Shown here piece by piece: positions 18,210 to 26,616 of a stretch of 64,000 nt of DNA. This stretch comes from Dysgonomonadaceae bacterium PH5-43 (GTDB lineage: Bacteria; Bacteroidota; Bacteroidia; Bacteroidales; Azobacteroidaceae), in assembly GCA_029916745.1 (NCBI GenBank), contig JARXWK010000004.1, positions 61,928 through 125,927 on the forward strand, in the 5' to 3' direction. A program made the translations under genes and the position numbers. The notes below the pieces were generated by a model. It did no database searches. It was not told the DNA's origin and worked only from the letters and a program-made list of their open reading frames with translations. The number at the start of each line of letters is the position of its first letter. The stretch's first letter is position 1.

Positions 18210-19102
18210 ACTAATTTTCTGATTAAGTCTTCTTTATCTCCGTAAATCATATCTATAATAGGTAGCTCTATCATTGTGTACGCTCCTGGTTGTTGCTTAA
18301 ATCCGGCACGAGCCACAGCTACTAAAACCTGAGCTGTAAGAGCTGGATTGTTTATTCGCATATTAAAATCCATAAGTTGATTATGCGTTTTACCCGAAAC
18401 TCCTTTGCGAACAAGGTTTACTCCGTGTCCCATATCGATATAATTATTAACGTTATCGACTTGAGTAACGTGAGTTTCGTCGTGAGCGAAGTAATCGTCA
18501 GCTTTAATAGCTTTCGCTACTTCATCAAACTTATATCCATCTTCAACTTCTATATAAACCATTCGACGATGAATGCCTTGCCCTGTAGGTATTGTTACAG
18601 ACAATGCTGCACGTACTCCTTCTATTGCTTTCACAGCAACGGTATGTCCCATACTCATTCCCGGTCCAAAGTTTGTATAAGTTACTCCTTTAGGAACTAT
18701 TGCTTCCATAAGAGCGCGAACAACTGAATCACTTCCTGGATCCCAGCCAGCAGAAATCACAGATACGGCACCAGCTTCTTTTGCTGCTTTGCCTAATTCG
18801 CGGCGTAAGTCAACAATACCTCCGTGTATATCGTAACTATCTACAGTATTAATTCCTAAGGCAAGAATTTCTTTTGCTTGTTTTTCTACGCTTCTTGTTG
18901 GTGTGCAAAGAAAAGCAACGTCAACATCTTTAAGTTTTGTAATACTATCAACAACCTCAAGATGCGCAATCTCACGAGGTTTATCATTTGCGTTTCTGCG
19001 TACTACGCCAGCAATTTCGAAATCTGGAGAAGCTTCTATTGCTTCCATTACAAACTTTCCTATATTGCCATAACCTACTATGGCGGCTCTTTTCTTAGTC
19101 AT
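18206..19102 (-). CDS. ddh: meso-Diaminopimelate dehydrogenase
   Basis: 298 residues. NAD(P)-binding Rossmann motif AAIVGYGNIGKFVMEAI at the N-terminus, then FEIAGVVRRN, CTPTRS, the SAGWDPGSDSVVRAL segment and FGPGMSMGHTVAVKAIEGVR, all typical of Ddh. The enzyme makes meso-DAP from tetrahydrodipicolinate in one NADPH-dependent step, feeding lysine and peptidoglycan synthesis. It heads the ddh-lgt-pncC cluster; a -7 element lies about 35 bp upstream. Confidence 0.93.
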   Translation of the reverse strand: MTKKRAAIVGYGNIGKFVMEAIEASPDFEIAGVVRRNANDKPREIAHLEVVDSITKLKDVDVAFLCTPTRSVEKQAKEILALGINTVDSYDIHGGIVDLRRELGKAAKEAGAVSVISAGWDPGSDSVVRALMEAIVPKGVTYTNFGPGMSMGHTVAVKAIEGVRAALSVTIPTGQGIHRRMVYIEVEDGYKFDEVAKAIKADDYFAHDETHVTQVDNVNNYIDMGHGVNLVRKGVSGKTHNQLMDFNMRINNPALTAQVLVAVARAGFKQQPGAYTMIELPIIDMIYGDKEDLIRKLV

Positions 19103-19135
19103 ATCATTATATTTTTATTGGAACTAAATGAGTCG

Positions 19136-19143
19136 CAAAGTTA
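19136..19143 (-). promoter_or_regulatory. -7 promoter element of the ddh-lgt-pncC cluster
   Basis: Minus-strand TAACTTTG fits TAnnTTTG, 34-41 bases before the ddh start. No clear -33 match. Confidence 0.5.
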
Positions 19144-19250
19144 AATGTTTTTTTAGAAAACATAGCCAATACGCTTGCAAATATTGCCTTTTCATTACTA
19201 TACGACAATACTTTTGAGAGGTGAAGTTCTAAATGAATGTTAATCGAGAC

Positions 19251-19281
19251 TTGACAAACGCTTAAAAATTTCGTATCTTTG
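19251..19281 (+). promoter_or_regulatory. Consensus promoter driving no annotated gene
   Basis: TTG at 19251-19253 and TATCTTTG at 19274-19281 with a 20-bp spacer, a near-perfect Bacteroidetes promoter. A terminator follows within 20 bases. Confidence 0.8.
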
Positions 19282-19285
19282 CATT

Positions 19286-19335
19286 ATGCAGAAAGTATAA
19301 AGCCGCTGAGAGATTGTTCTTAGCGGCTTTTTTGT
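19286..19335 (+). ncRNA. Very short transcript: 4-codon ORF plus terminator hairpin
   Basis: Directly after the consensus promoter: an ATG CAG AAA GTA TAA mini-ORF (19286-19300), then a stem AAGCCGCT / AGCGGCTT (19300-19307 and 19322-19329) with a T-run. A start about 7 bases after the -7 element would give an RNA of only 45-50 nt. It could be a tiny regulatory RNA, a decoy or an attenuated leader. No gene follows on this strand before 21147. Confidence 0.55.
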
Positions 19336-19562
19336 GCTATTTATTGGAGGAAATCGTACTGTAATTTTAAAAAGTCTCGGTGTCTTTTGCTCCAAAACTT
19401 GGTGAAATATTTTTTAGTTACACTGAGATTTTTCTTCAACTCACTGTGATGTCGCAAAAAAGTCTTTATCTACTTAATCACACACAGTTTACAAGAAAAA
19501 GGATACAGTTAAAGTTGGTAAAATAAGGTTAAAGAGTGAAGAACTATGTGAGCATAGCTCAC

Positions 19563-19653
19563 AAGTTAAAAGTTAAAAACTAAAAGATAAAAGTTGGCGT
19601 AAAACGAGTATAGCATCGCTTCGCGATAACTTTTAGTTTTTAACTTTTAACTT
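19563..19653. repeat. 24-bp perfect inverted repeat
   Basis: Arms 19563-19586 and 19630-19653 are exact reverse complements (AAGTTAAAAGTTAAAAACTA and on). The 43-bp loop contains a smaller dyad, ATCGC-TTC-GCGAT. The right arm covers the last codons of the MATE gene. The remaining bases 19340-19560 hold nothing I recognise. Confidence 0.85.
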
Positions 19654-21007
19654 TTAACTCTAACTGTTGTTTTCTTCTTAATTTTTTCTGATAAACCATA
19701 AACCACAACGGACTGGCAATTCCTTTAAGTATAGCAGAAATTGTGATTGCAATCCACACTCCTGTTATTCCGTAAATAGAAGCTAAAACCATAGCCAAAG
19801 GTATCCTTAAGGCATTCAGCAAAACACTTAATACTGCCGGAGGCATAGTCTTACCGTAGCCGTTCCACATTCCCAAAGTGGTAGATTCTAACATCATAAA
19901 CATCTGACTAAAAGCAACTATAAATAAATAATGACCACCTGCCAGCTTTGCTTCCGTTTCAGGAACGAAAACACCAAAGATATATTCGCCAAAACATATA
20001 AAGCTTATTGTTATTACAACTCCTAACGAAAGTAAAGATATTAGCGTATACTTATAAGCTTTGCGTGTTCTATCTAATTTGCCTGCTGCAAAATTTTGCG
20101 CTACAAAGGTTCCTAAAGCTGTAGAAAAACCATTTGTTGTATTCCAAGTAATTCCTTCTATCTGACTTCCTGTTGTTTGACTCATAACACCAAGATGTCC
20201 GCCATAGAAAGAAGCAATTCGGGCTACATACAAACTAATAATAGCCATAAGGCAACTCATAGCGGCATTGGGTAATCCTAATTTTATTATGCGTTTAGTG
20301 TATTCGCTTTTCAATTTAACAAAGTAAGAAAATCTATTAAGTATTCCGTTGCTTCTTTTCATCTGCCAAACAAACAGAGCTACTACTATGGTTTGCGAAA
20401 TTACGGTTGCTATAGCTGCTCCATCAACTCCCATTTTAGGAATAAACCCAAGCCCAAAGATAAAAAGAGGGTCGAGCATCATATTAAATATCAAACCAGA
20501 TGTGATTAAATAAAAAGGAATAGAAGTACGCCCTACTCCGTTATACACTCCAGCAAAGGAGTTCGACATATAAACCATAGGGATAGCCAGCGAAACTATA
20601 TTAAGATAGCTCTCCGCCATAGCACTAATATGAGGTTCGAGATGGAAGAAAGACACAATAACAGACGACAACAACCTGATTATTAGAGCCACAACCAACC
20701 CCATTATCAGACCTATTGTTGTTGTATGAGAGGCATAAACCTGTGCTTTATCTAAGCGTTTGCTTCCTATTGATTGGGCAATACTTATCTCTGCCGCTAC
20801 TTTTGGCAAGTAAGCCAAAGACGTTGTAAGCCACAAAACAATACCAATAGCTCCAACTGCAGCAATATCTTCGCTACCTAATCGTCCGACCCAAGCCATA
20901 TCGGTAAGAGTATAAGCCATTTGGATAAAGTTAGTTGCCATAATTGGAGTAGCTAACCCTATCAACTGCTTAAAAATAGGCCCTTGAGTAAGTGTTTTAA
21001 TATTCAT
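19640..21007 (-). CDS. MATE-family multidrug efflux transporter
   Basis: 455 residues from the ATG at 21007; an in-frame start 42 bases further up lies within the promoter. Twelve hydrophobic segments in two halves, with MatE features: LIGLATPIMATNFIQMAYTL early, DMAWVGRLGSEDIAAVGA, and in the second half GLPNAAMSCLMAI. Expected to export cationic drugs or metabolites by sodium or proton antiport. The final residues (LELKVKS) are encoded by the right arm of an AT-rich inverted repeat, so the natural C-terminus may have been replaced or extended by the repeat. Confidence 0.92.
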   Translation of the reverse strand: MNIKTLTQGPIFKQLIGLATPIMATNFIQMAYTLTDMAWVGRLGSEDIAAVGAIGIVLWLTTSLAYLPKVAAEISIAQSIGSKRLDKAQVYASHTTTIGLIMGLVVALIIRLLSSVIVSFFHLEPHISAMAESYLNIVSLAIPMVYMSNSFAGVYNGVGRTSIPFYLITSGLIFNMMLDPLFIFGLGFIPKMGVDGAAIATVISQTIVVALFVWQMKRSNGILNRFSYFVKLKSEYTKRIIKLGLPNAAMSCLMAIISLYVARIASFYGGHLGVMSQTTGSQIEGITWNTTNGFSTALGTFVAQNFAAGKLDRTRKAYKYTLISLLSLGVVITISFICFGEYIFGVFVPETEAKLAGGHYLFIVAFSQMFMMLESTTLGMWNGYGKTMPPAVLSVLLNALRIPLAMVLASIYGITGVWIAITISAILKGIASPLWFMVYQKKLRRKQQLELKVKS

Positions 21008-21016
21008 ATTGAGGCG

Positions 21017-21024
21017 CAAAAGTA
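21017..21024 (-). promoter_or_regulatory. -7 promoter element of the MATE gene
   Basis: Minus-strand TACTTTTG lies 9 bp before the ATG at 21007, implying a nearly leaderless message and supporting that start. Confidence 0.6.
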
Positions 21025-21097
21025 GTAATAAAGACACGAAAACTCTCAACTCTAAAATAAATTATTACATTAGTTATACAGAAATAATTATTTATTG

Positions 21098-21105
21098 TAA
21101 TTTTG
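21098..21105 (+). promoter_or_regulatory. -7 promoter element of the divIC-like gene
   Basis: TAATTTTG fits TAnnTTTG, 41 bases before the ATG at 21147. The -33 box is weak. Confidence 0.5.
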
Positions 21106-21146
21106 CAAAACTCAAATTCTCGTAACTTCCTAAAATTATTGCAGAT

Positions 21147-21449
21147 ATGAAAAAGGCTTTAAAACTATTTAATTCGGTTAGAGGTAAGATAAATAAGTAT
21201 TGGCTGGCTATAATCATTTTCGTGATTGTAACTTTCTTACTTGGCGAAAGTAGCATTTTCAAAAGATTAGAATACGACAAACAGATTAACAGACTCGAAT
21301 CTGACATAGAGCATTACAAAAACCAAAGAGAAGAAAACGAAAAGAAACTGGAAAGTCTTAAAAGCGATAACGAAAGTCTGGAAAAATTAGCTCGCGAACA
21401 ATATCAGATGACTAAGGAAAACGAAGATTTGTTCATTATTAAAGATTAA
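21147..21449 (+). CDS. Septum formation initiator family protein (FtsB/DivIC-like)
   Basis: 100 residues: short cytoplasmic N-terminus, one membrane helix (about 18-36, WLAIIIFVIVTFLLG), then a coiled coil (about 45-85, IEHYKNQREENEKKLESL) and a C-terminal segment with LAREQYQMTKENEDLFIIKD. LAREQY...N.DLF is the hallmark of the DivIC/FtsB family, which acts at the division septum with FtsL and FtsQ. It starts a three-gene run ahead of a small membrane gene (5 bp) and a SpoU methyltransferase. Confidence 0.9.
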   Translation: MKKALKLFNSVRGKINKYWLAIIIFVIVTFLLGESSIFKRLEYDKQINRLESDIEHYKNQREENEKKLESLKSDNESLEKLAREQYQMTKENEDLFIIKD

Positions 21450-21454
21450 AACGA

Positions 21455-21811
21455 ATGGGACCTAAACTAAAAGAATACATCTTTTTTGTATGTGGAATAT
21501 TGCTTGTACTTTCGGCAGTACTATATAGTATGAGTTGGGAGTTTATTCCTTATGTATATGCTGTAGCCGGAGCTGGTGTTGCTGTGGTTTTCCTTTCATC
21601 TCCATATAACGGAGACAACAAAAGACTTAAACGATTGAATGTTCAACAAGCTATAGCTGCTATTCTACTCCCTCTATCTTCTTACTTTATGTTTAAAGAT
21701 ATGAACGAATGGATAGTTTGCCTTCTGGTTTCGGGTATATTACAAAGCTATGTTGTATTTGTTCAAGATTACGAAGAAAAGAAAAACAACAAAGAAGATA
21801 AAGAAAAATAA
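21455..21811 (+). CDS. Conserved hypothetical membrane protein
   Basis: 118 residues, four predicted membrane helices (about 8-25, 30-47, 60-80, 85-105) and a Lys/Glu-rich cytoplasmic tail (EEKKNNKEDKEK). No domain name recognised. Its stop overlaps the methyltransferase start by one base and it follows the divIC-like gene after 5 bp, so the three are very likely one transcript. The position suggests an inner-membrane role in envelope biology, which is inference only. Confidence 0.75.
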   Translation: MGPKLKEYIFFVCGILLVLSAVLYSMSWEFIPYVYAVAGAGVAVVFLSSPYNGDNKRLKRLNVQQAIAAILLPLSSYFMFKDMNEWIVCLLVSGILQSYVVFVQDYEEKKNNKEDKEK

Positions 21812-22605
21812 TGGAGCGTATTACCAGTCTGCAAAATCCTCGAATAAAGAATATTACGAAGCTTTTATCTAAGGCTAAGGAAAGGAAATCTCAGAATGTT
21901 TTTATTATTGAAGGAGCTCGCGAACTTAGCTTAGCTATTGCGGGTGGTTACTCTTTTGAAGAGGTGTATGTTTGTTCTGAGTTATTTGCAAATACAGATT
22001 ACCCTACAGTATTAGAAAATATACCATCGGAAGTTGTTTTTGAAATAAGTGAGGCGGTATTTAGCAAGATAGCTTATCGTGAAGCTTCTGATGGAGTGAT
22101 AGCTTTAGCCAAACCGAAAAAGCATTCGTTAGACAATCTTTCTCTTCCAAACAATCCTTTTATTATTATATTAGAGTCGGTAGAAAAACCAGGCAACTTA
22201 GGAGCTATACTTCGCACTGCTGATGCGGCAAAAGCCGACGCTGTTATTATCTGCGACTCTTTGACAGATATTTACAATCCAAATGTTATTCGCTCAAGTG
22301 TAGGCTGCTTGTTTACTGTTCCCGTAGGAGTTGCTTCAAACGAAGATACATTATCTTTCTTAAAGAAGCACAACATAGAGTCTTTTGCTGCCGAACTTAA
22401 TGCGGCTCAATGGTATCAAGAAACAGATTACACCAAATCTTGTGCTATTGTTATGGGTACAGAAGCCGACGGACTAACAGACTTCTGGCTGTCTAATGCA
22501 AACAAAAGGATTAAAATACCAATGAGAGGAGTTATCGACTCTCTTAACGTATCGGTATCGGCGGCAGTTATTACTTTCGAAGCAATGAGACAAAGAGGTT
22601 TTTAA
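21811..22605 (+). CDS. TrmH/SpoU-family RNA 2'-O-methyltransferase
   Basis: 264 residues. N-terminal RNA-binding substrate domain (ITSLQNPRIKNITKLLSKAK) and C-terminal SPOUT knot domain with its three motifs: EKPGNLGAILRTADAA, AIVMGTEADGL and IPMRGVIDSLNVSVSAAV. It methylates ribose in rRNA or tRNA using S-adenosylmethionine; the exact nucleotide is not deducible. Convergent with aroE, the two genes overlapping by 4 bp at their stops. Confidence 0.92.
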   Translation: MERITSLQNPRIKNITKLLSKAKERKSQNVFIIEGARELSLAIAGGYSFEEVYVCSELFANTDYPTVLENIPSEVVFEISEAVFSKIAYREASDGVIALAKPKKHSLDNLSLPNNPFIIILESVEKPGNLGAILRTADAAKADAVIICDSLTDIYNPNVIRSSVGCLFTVPVGVASNEDTLSFLKKHNIESFAAELNAAQWYQETDYTKSCAIVMGTEADGLTDFWLSNANKRIKIPMRGVIDSLNVSVSAAVITFEAMRQRGF

Positions 22606-23348
22606 CCTTTTTGCCAAGCTTCCCAACTTGCAAAAGCTTGAAGTATTAGCATCTCTAAGCCATTCTTTGTTTCTGCCCCGTATCTTTTACCCTGTTTCAT
22701 AAACATTGTTTCGTCGGGATTGTACAGTAAATCATATAAAAGATGATTTTCGGTAAGGTAGTGGTAAGGAATGTTAGGGCAATCGTCTACATTAGGCCAC
22801 ATACCAACAGGAGTACAGTTTACTATTACTGTGCGTTCTTCTATAACTTCGGGAAGAAGGTCGGCATAAGTAATTTCATTACCAGACGATTTAGTCCGCG
22901 AAACACAAACAGCCTCAACACCTAATTGCTGAAGACCGTAATACACAGCCTTAGCAGAGCCCCCAGTTCCTAATATCAACGCCTTTTTATGGTGAGGTTT
23001 CAACATTGGCTCTATAGAGTTTTTGAAACCTATAATATCAGAGTTGTGCCCTACCAGTTTTACTTTGTTTTTGCTTCTTTCAAACACCACAACATTTACT
23101 GCTCCTATAAGTTTTGCATTGTTTGTTATGCTATCTAAGAAAGGGATAACCTGCTCTTTGTAAGGAATGGTTACATTCAAACCTTTAAGAGCAGGGTTAT
23201 TTTTTACTACGGACTTAAACTCATCAATAGACGGAATTTCGAAGTTTACGTATTCGGCGTCTATACCTTCCGCTTCAAATTTATCATTAAAAAAGTTTCT
23301 TGAGAAAGAATGTCCTAAGGGATACCCTATTAATCCGTAGATGTCCAT
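22602..23348 (-). CDS. aroE: Shikimate dehydrogenase
   Basis: 248 residues. Reduces 3-dehydroshikimate to shikimate with NADPH. Substrate-binding GYPLGHSFSRNFFN at the N-terminus, catalytic Lys in GLNVTIPYKEQVIPFLD, the GAVNVV segment, nucleotide-binding ALILGTGGSAKAVYYGL, NCTPVGMWPN, and the C-terminal NGLEMLILQAFASWE. Slightly shorter than E. coli AroE, as usual in Bacteroidetes. It lies 27 bp after purC, probably the last gene of a phoH-purC-aroE transcript. Confidence 0.95.
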   Translation of the reverse strand: MDIYGLIGYPLGHSFSRNFFNDKFEAEGIDAEYVNFEIPSIDEFKSVVKNNPALKGLNVTIPYKEQVIPFLDSITNNAKLIGAVNVVVFERSKNKVKLVGHNSDIIGFKNSIEPMLKPHHKKALILGTGGSAKAVYYGLQQLGVEAVCVSRTKSSGNEITYADLLPEVIEERTVIVNCTPVGMWPNVDDCPNIPYHYLTENHLLYDLLYNPDETMFMKQGKRYGAETKNGLEMLILQAFASWEAWQKG

Positions 23349-23375
23349 AATATTTAAGTTGTTAAGTTAGTATTA

Positions 23376-24314
23376 TTATTTAAGATAGTTATTAATATTA
23401 GCTTCTATCCTTGAAGGCACATTGCTAATATCAGCCTTTACAAAAGTCTCTCCTGTAATTTTTTCGTATAGTTCGATGTATCTTTCAGACACACTTTCGC
23501 AATAAGCAGGAGTCATTTCCGGAACAGTTTGTCCTTCTTTACCTTGAAAACCATTTTCCATAAGCCACTTTCTAACAAACTCTTTAGATAATTGCTTTTG
23601 TTCTTCGCCTTTCTCAAATCTTTCTTGATAACCATCGGCGTAGAAATAACGAGAAGAGTCGGGAGTATGAATTTCATCAATAAGATATATCTTACCGTCT
23701 TTCTTTCCAAACTCATATTTAGTATCTACAAGTATTAATCCTTTAGAAGCCGCCATCTCTGTACCTCTTTGAAATAAAGCCTGAGTATATTTCTCAAGTT
23801 CTTCATAATCTTCCTTTCCTACTAAACCTTGAGCAATGATTTCTTCTTTAGATATGTTTTCGTCGTGTCCTTCATCTGCTTTAGTTGTTGGAGTGATAAG
23901 AGGTGTAGGGAACTTCTGGTTTTCTTTCATTCCTTCAGGAAGTTCAATACCACAGATAGTTCTTTCTCCTGCTTGGTAAGCTCTCCACGCACTACCAGTA
24001 AGATAACCTCTGATAACCATCTCTACTTTAAAAGGGTCGCACTTAACACCAACAGTAACCATAGGGTCTGGCACTGCAAGTTTCCAGTTAGGAACAATGT
24101 CAGCCGTTGCATCTAAAAACTTAGCTGCTATCTGGTTTAGCACTTGTCCTTTATAAGGAATACCTTGAGGTAGAATAACATCAAAAGCTGATATTCTGTC
24201 GGTAGCAATCATCACTAAGATATCTTCTCCTATTGAGTAAACATCTCTTACCTTTCCGTGATAAACATTAGTTTGTCCTGAAAACTTAAAATCTGTAGTA
24301 ACTAAAGTATTCAT
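23376..24314 (-). CDS. purC: Phosphoribosylaminoimidazole-succinocarboxamide synthase
   Basis: 312 residues, the longer type of PurC found in Bacteroidetes and yeast. Joins CAIR and aspartate with ATP in purine synthesis. Motifs: [38 protein letters not shown], the [17 protein letters not shown] segment, and [15 protein letters not shown] followed by [13 protein letters not shown]. Starts 6 bp after the phoH stop. Confidence 0.95.
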   Translation of the reverse strand: MNTLVTTDFKFSGQTNVYHGKVRDVYSIGEDILVMIATDRISAFDVILPQGIPYKGQVLNQIAAKFLDATADIVPNWKLAVPDPMVTVGVKCDPFKVEMVIRGYLTGSAWRAYQAGERTICGIELPEGMKENQKFPTPLITPTTKADEGHDENISKEEIIAQGLVGKEDYEELEKYTQALFQRGTEMAASKGLILVDTKYEFGKKDGKIYLIDEIHTPDSSRYFYADGYQERFEKGEEQKQLSKEFVRKWLMENGFQGKEGQTVPEMTPAYCESVSERYIELYEKITGETFVKADISNVPSRIEANINNYLK

Positions 24315-24320
24315 AAATTT

Positions 24321-25280
24321 TTATGTATTAATTTGTTTTATTTTGTCTTCTTTATCGTAAGCATCAACAATACGCTGCACAAGTTTGTGCCTTACTATAT
24401 CTTTTTTATTAAATTCAATCTGTGCTATACCTTTAACGTCTTTAAGTATACGCATAGCGTGTATAAGTCCCGACCTCTGCGAAGGAGGTAAATCTATTTG
24501 AGTAACATCTCCTGTTATAATCATTTTAGCATTCATACCCAAACGAGTTAAAAACATCTTCATTTGCTGAACATTGGTATTCTGTGCTTCATCTAAGATT
24601 ATTATCGCATCGCTTAAAGTTCTTCCTCTCATAAATGCTAAGGGAGCTATTTGTATCACCTTGTTTTCTAAATGCTCTTTAAGTTTAGCCGTAGGAATCA
24701 TATCTTCGAGCGCATCATATAACGGTTGTAAATAAGGATCTATCTTATCTTTCATATCTCCAGGTAAGAAACCAAGCTTCTCTCCGGCCTCAACAGCAGG
24801 GCGACTAAGTATAATCTTTCTAACTTCTTTGTTTTTAAGAGCTCTTACCGCCAATGCTATAGCCGTGTAAGTTTTTCCAGAACCTGCAGGTCCGACAGCA
24901 AACAACATATCATTCTTATCAAACTTATCTACAAGTTTTTGTTGATTTTCGCTCCTTGCAGTTATAGGCTTACCACTGATACCATATATAATAAGGTTAG
25001 CTTGTTTCGCTGGAGCATCATTGTCGTGTTTTCCCTTTACTATTTTAAGAATGGCAGCCTCTGTTAACATATTATATGTCTGATAGTACTGTTCCATTTC
25101 TTGTATTTTTTCTTCAAAGCCAACAAGTTCGAGTTCGTCTCCAATAACTTTAATGACATTGCCTCGTGCAACTATCCTTAGTTTAGGATATAAAGATTTG
25201 ATTAATTGAACATTAGAACTGTTAACCCCATAAAAACTTACGGTGTCTACACTATCTAAAATAATGATTTTCTCTATCAT
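24321..25280 (-). CDS. PhoH-family ATPase
   Basis: 319 residues. N-terminal KH-like region (about 1-100), then the PhoH ATPase domain: Walker A AVGPAGSGKTYTAIA, Walker B AIIILDEAQNTNVQQMKMFL, and the LTRLGMNAKMIITGDVTQID block. This is the PhoL/YbeZ-type protein, an RNA-associated ATPase often paired with YbeY; no ybeY is adjacent here. Divergent from the DUF5715 gene; the two share a 115-bp promoter region. Confidence 0.93.
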   Translation of the reverse strand: MIEKIIILDSVDTVSFYGVNSSNVQLIKSLYPKLRIVARGNVIKVIGDELELVGFEEKIQEMEQYYQTYNMLTEAAILKIVKGKHDNDAPAKQANLIIYGISGKPITARSENQQKLVDKFDKNDMLFAVGPAGSGKTYTAIALAVRALKNKEVRKIILSRPAVEAGEKLGFLPGDMKDKIDPYLQPLYDALEDMIPTAKLKEHLENKVIQIAPLAFMRGRTLSDAIIILDEAQNTNVQQMKMFLTRLGMNAKMIITGDVTQIDLPPSQRSGLIHAMRILKDVKGIAQIEFNKKDIVRHKLVQRIVDAYDKEDKIKQINT

Positions 25281-25306
25281 TCGCTGTGTTTGCTATTATG
25301 AAAACA

Positions 25307-25314
25307 CAAAAGTA
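25307..25314 (-). promoter_or_regulatory. -7 promoter element of phoH
   Basis: Minus-strand TACTTTTG fits TAnnTTTG, about 27 bp before the phoH start codon. Confidence 0.5.
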
Positions 25315-25337
25315 ATGAATAATTTTTAATTTATTGA

Positions 25338-25368
25338 TTGGGTTTATCCTACTTATTTGATACTTTTG
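25338..25368 (+). promoter_or_regulatory. Promoter of the DUF5715 gene
   Basis: TTG at 25338-25340 and TACTTTTG at 25361-25368 with a 20-bp spacer. It supports the ATG at 25396 as the start, since the TTG at 25357 lies upstream of the -7 box. Confidence 0.75.
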
Positions 25369-25395
25369 CATCAAGTTAAAGCAAATTACTCGGTT

Positions 25396-26037
25396 ATGGT
25401 TATAAAAAGATATTCTCATCTGTGTTTAATTTTACTTTCGTTACTTTTTGTGATGAATTCTTGCTCAAAAGAAAAAGAGTTAAAGCCTATAAGATTTATC
25501 GGAGACTATAATAGAGATTTCAATGATTTGCATAAATTACACTTATCGGCTGCCAATACAATAGGTATTAAATCAATTAAGGATAGAGAAGAGGCTGAAA
25601 ACCTAAAGAAACAGCTTAGAGAATTAAAATCGTGTAAACTTTACGAAGTTGATAATCTTACATACTCGGTTCCTTTTGTGGTACCTCAAGCTGAAGCTTT
25701 AGTTGATAAGATAGCAACAAACTTTGCAGACTCTCTTAAAAATCTTAATGCTCCTCATTACAAACTCTTAATAACAAGTGTTACTCGTACTCAAGAAGAT
25801 GTAAAACGTTTATCGAAACGTAATTTAAATGCATCAGATACATCAGCACACTTACACGGAACCACAATAGACATTTCGTGGAAAAGATTTATTAAGAATA
25901 GCAAAAGTAAAACGGAACTTACCGAAGACCAACTGAAAAAAGTATTAGCCTCGGTGCTTCGCGACCTAAAGAAAGAAGGATTGTGTTATGTTAAACACGA
26001 AAAGAAACAAGCGTGTTTTCATATCACAGCAAGATAA
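25396..26037 (+). CDS. DUF5715 family lipoprotein (M15-like peptidase fold)
   Basis: 213 residues from the ATG at 25396. Lipobox VMNSC follows a hydrophobic segment, predicting a lipoprotein. The core (TYSVPFVVPQAEALVDKIA, then LLITSVTRTQEDVKRL and SAHLHGTTIDISW) matches DUF5715. It resembles D-Ala-D-Ala carboxypeptidases of clan MD/M15: the S-x-H-x-x-G-x-x-x-D-I motif would supply zinc ligands His and Asp, and a late His occurs in CFHITAR. A peptidoglycan-trimming role is plausible but inferred. It begins a three-gene run with an XRE-cupin regulator (18 bp) and an acyl-CoA ligase. Confidence 0.8.
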   Translation: MVIKRYSHLCLILLSLLFVMNSCSKEKELKPIRFIGDYNRDFNDLHKLHLSAANTIGIKSIKDREEAENLKKQLRELKSCKLYEVDNLTYSVPFVVPQAEALVDKIATNFADSLKNLNAPHYKLLITSVTRTQEDVKRLSKRNLNASDTSAHLHGTTIDISWKRFIKNSKSKTELTEDQLKKVLASVLRDLKKEGLCYVKHEKKQACFHITAR

Positions 26038-26055
26038 AGATTAAATTTTATAAGT

Positions 26056-26604
26056 ATGAACGAACAAATGAAGCAGATTGCCGGACGCCTTAGAGAACTT
26101 AGGGAGTCGTTGGATATTACTATCGAAGAAATGGCAAAAGAAGTAGGACGCAACAATGAAGAAATCGAAAAATACGAATCGGGCAACGCTGATATTCCTA
26201 TGAGTTATCTATTCGATATTGCTCAACGTTTCGACATAGACACTTCTACTTTGTTGTCGGGCGAAGAGCCTCATATGAAATCTTATTTTCTTACACGAAA
26301 AGGTAAAGGTGTGAGCGTTGAACGCACAAAGGCTTATAAATATCAGGCTTTAGCTTCGGGTTATAAGTTACCTCAAGCAAATCCTTTTGAAGTAACCGTA
26401 GAGCCTAACGACAATCAAATTCACTTAAATTCGCACGAAGGAGAAGAGTTTAACTATATATTAGAAGGCAAATTATTATTCAAAATACGCGAGAAAGAAC
26501 TTATACTCAATCCTGGCGACTCTATTTATTTCGATTCGTCTCACCCTCACGGTATGAAAGCTTTAGATAATGAACCCGTTAAATTCTTAGCTATAATCCT
26601 TTAA
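26056..26604 (+). CDS. XRE-family regulator with C-terminal cupin domain
   Basis: 182 residues. N-terminal helix-turn-helix (about 6-62, LRELRESLDITIEEMAKEVG then YESGNADIPMSYLFDIAQRF) and a C-terminal cupin_2 barrel (about 110-180, HSHEGEEFNYILEGKLLFKI read with its Asn, then NPGDSIYFDSSHPHGMKAL). This PuuR/SutR-like layout usually senses a small molecule in the cupin. It lies 12 bp before the acyl-CoA ligase gene and is the obvious candidate to control it. Confidence 0.92.
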   Translation: MNEQMKQIAGRLRELRESLDITIEEMAKEVGRNNEEIEKYESGNADIPMSYLFDIAQRFDIDTSTLLSGEEPHMKSYFLTRKGKGVSVERTKAYKYQALASGYKLPQANPFEVTVEPNDNQIHLNSHEGEEFNYILEGKLLFKIREKELILNPGDSIYFDSSHPHGMKALDNEPVKFLAIIL

Positions 26605-26616
26605 TAAGAACACAAA

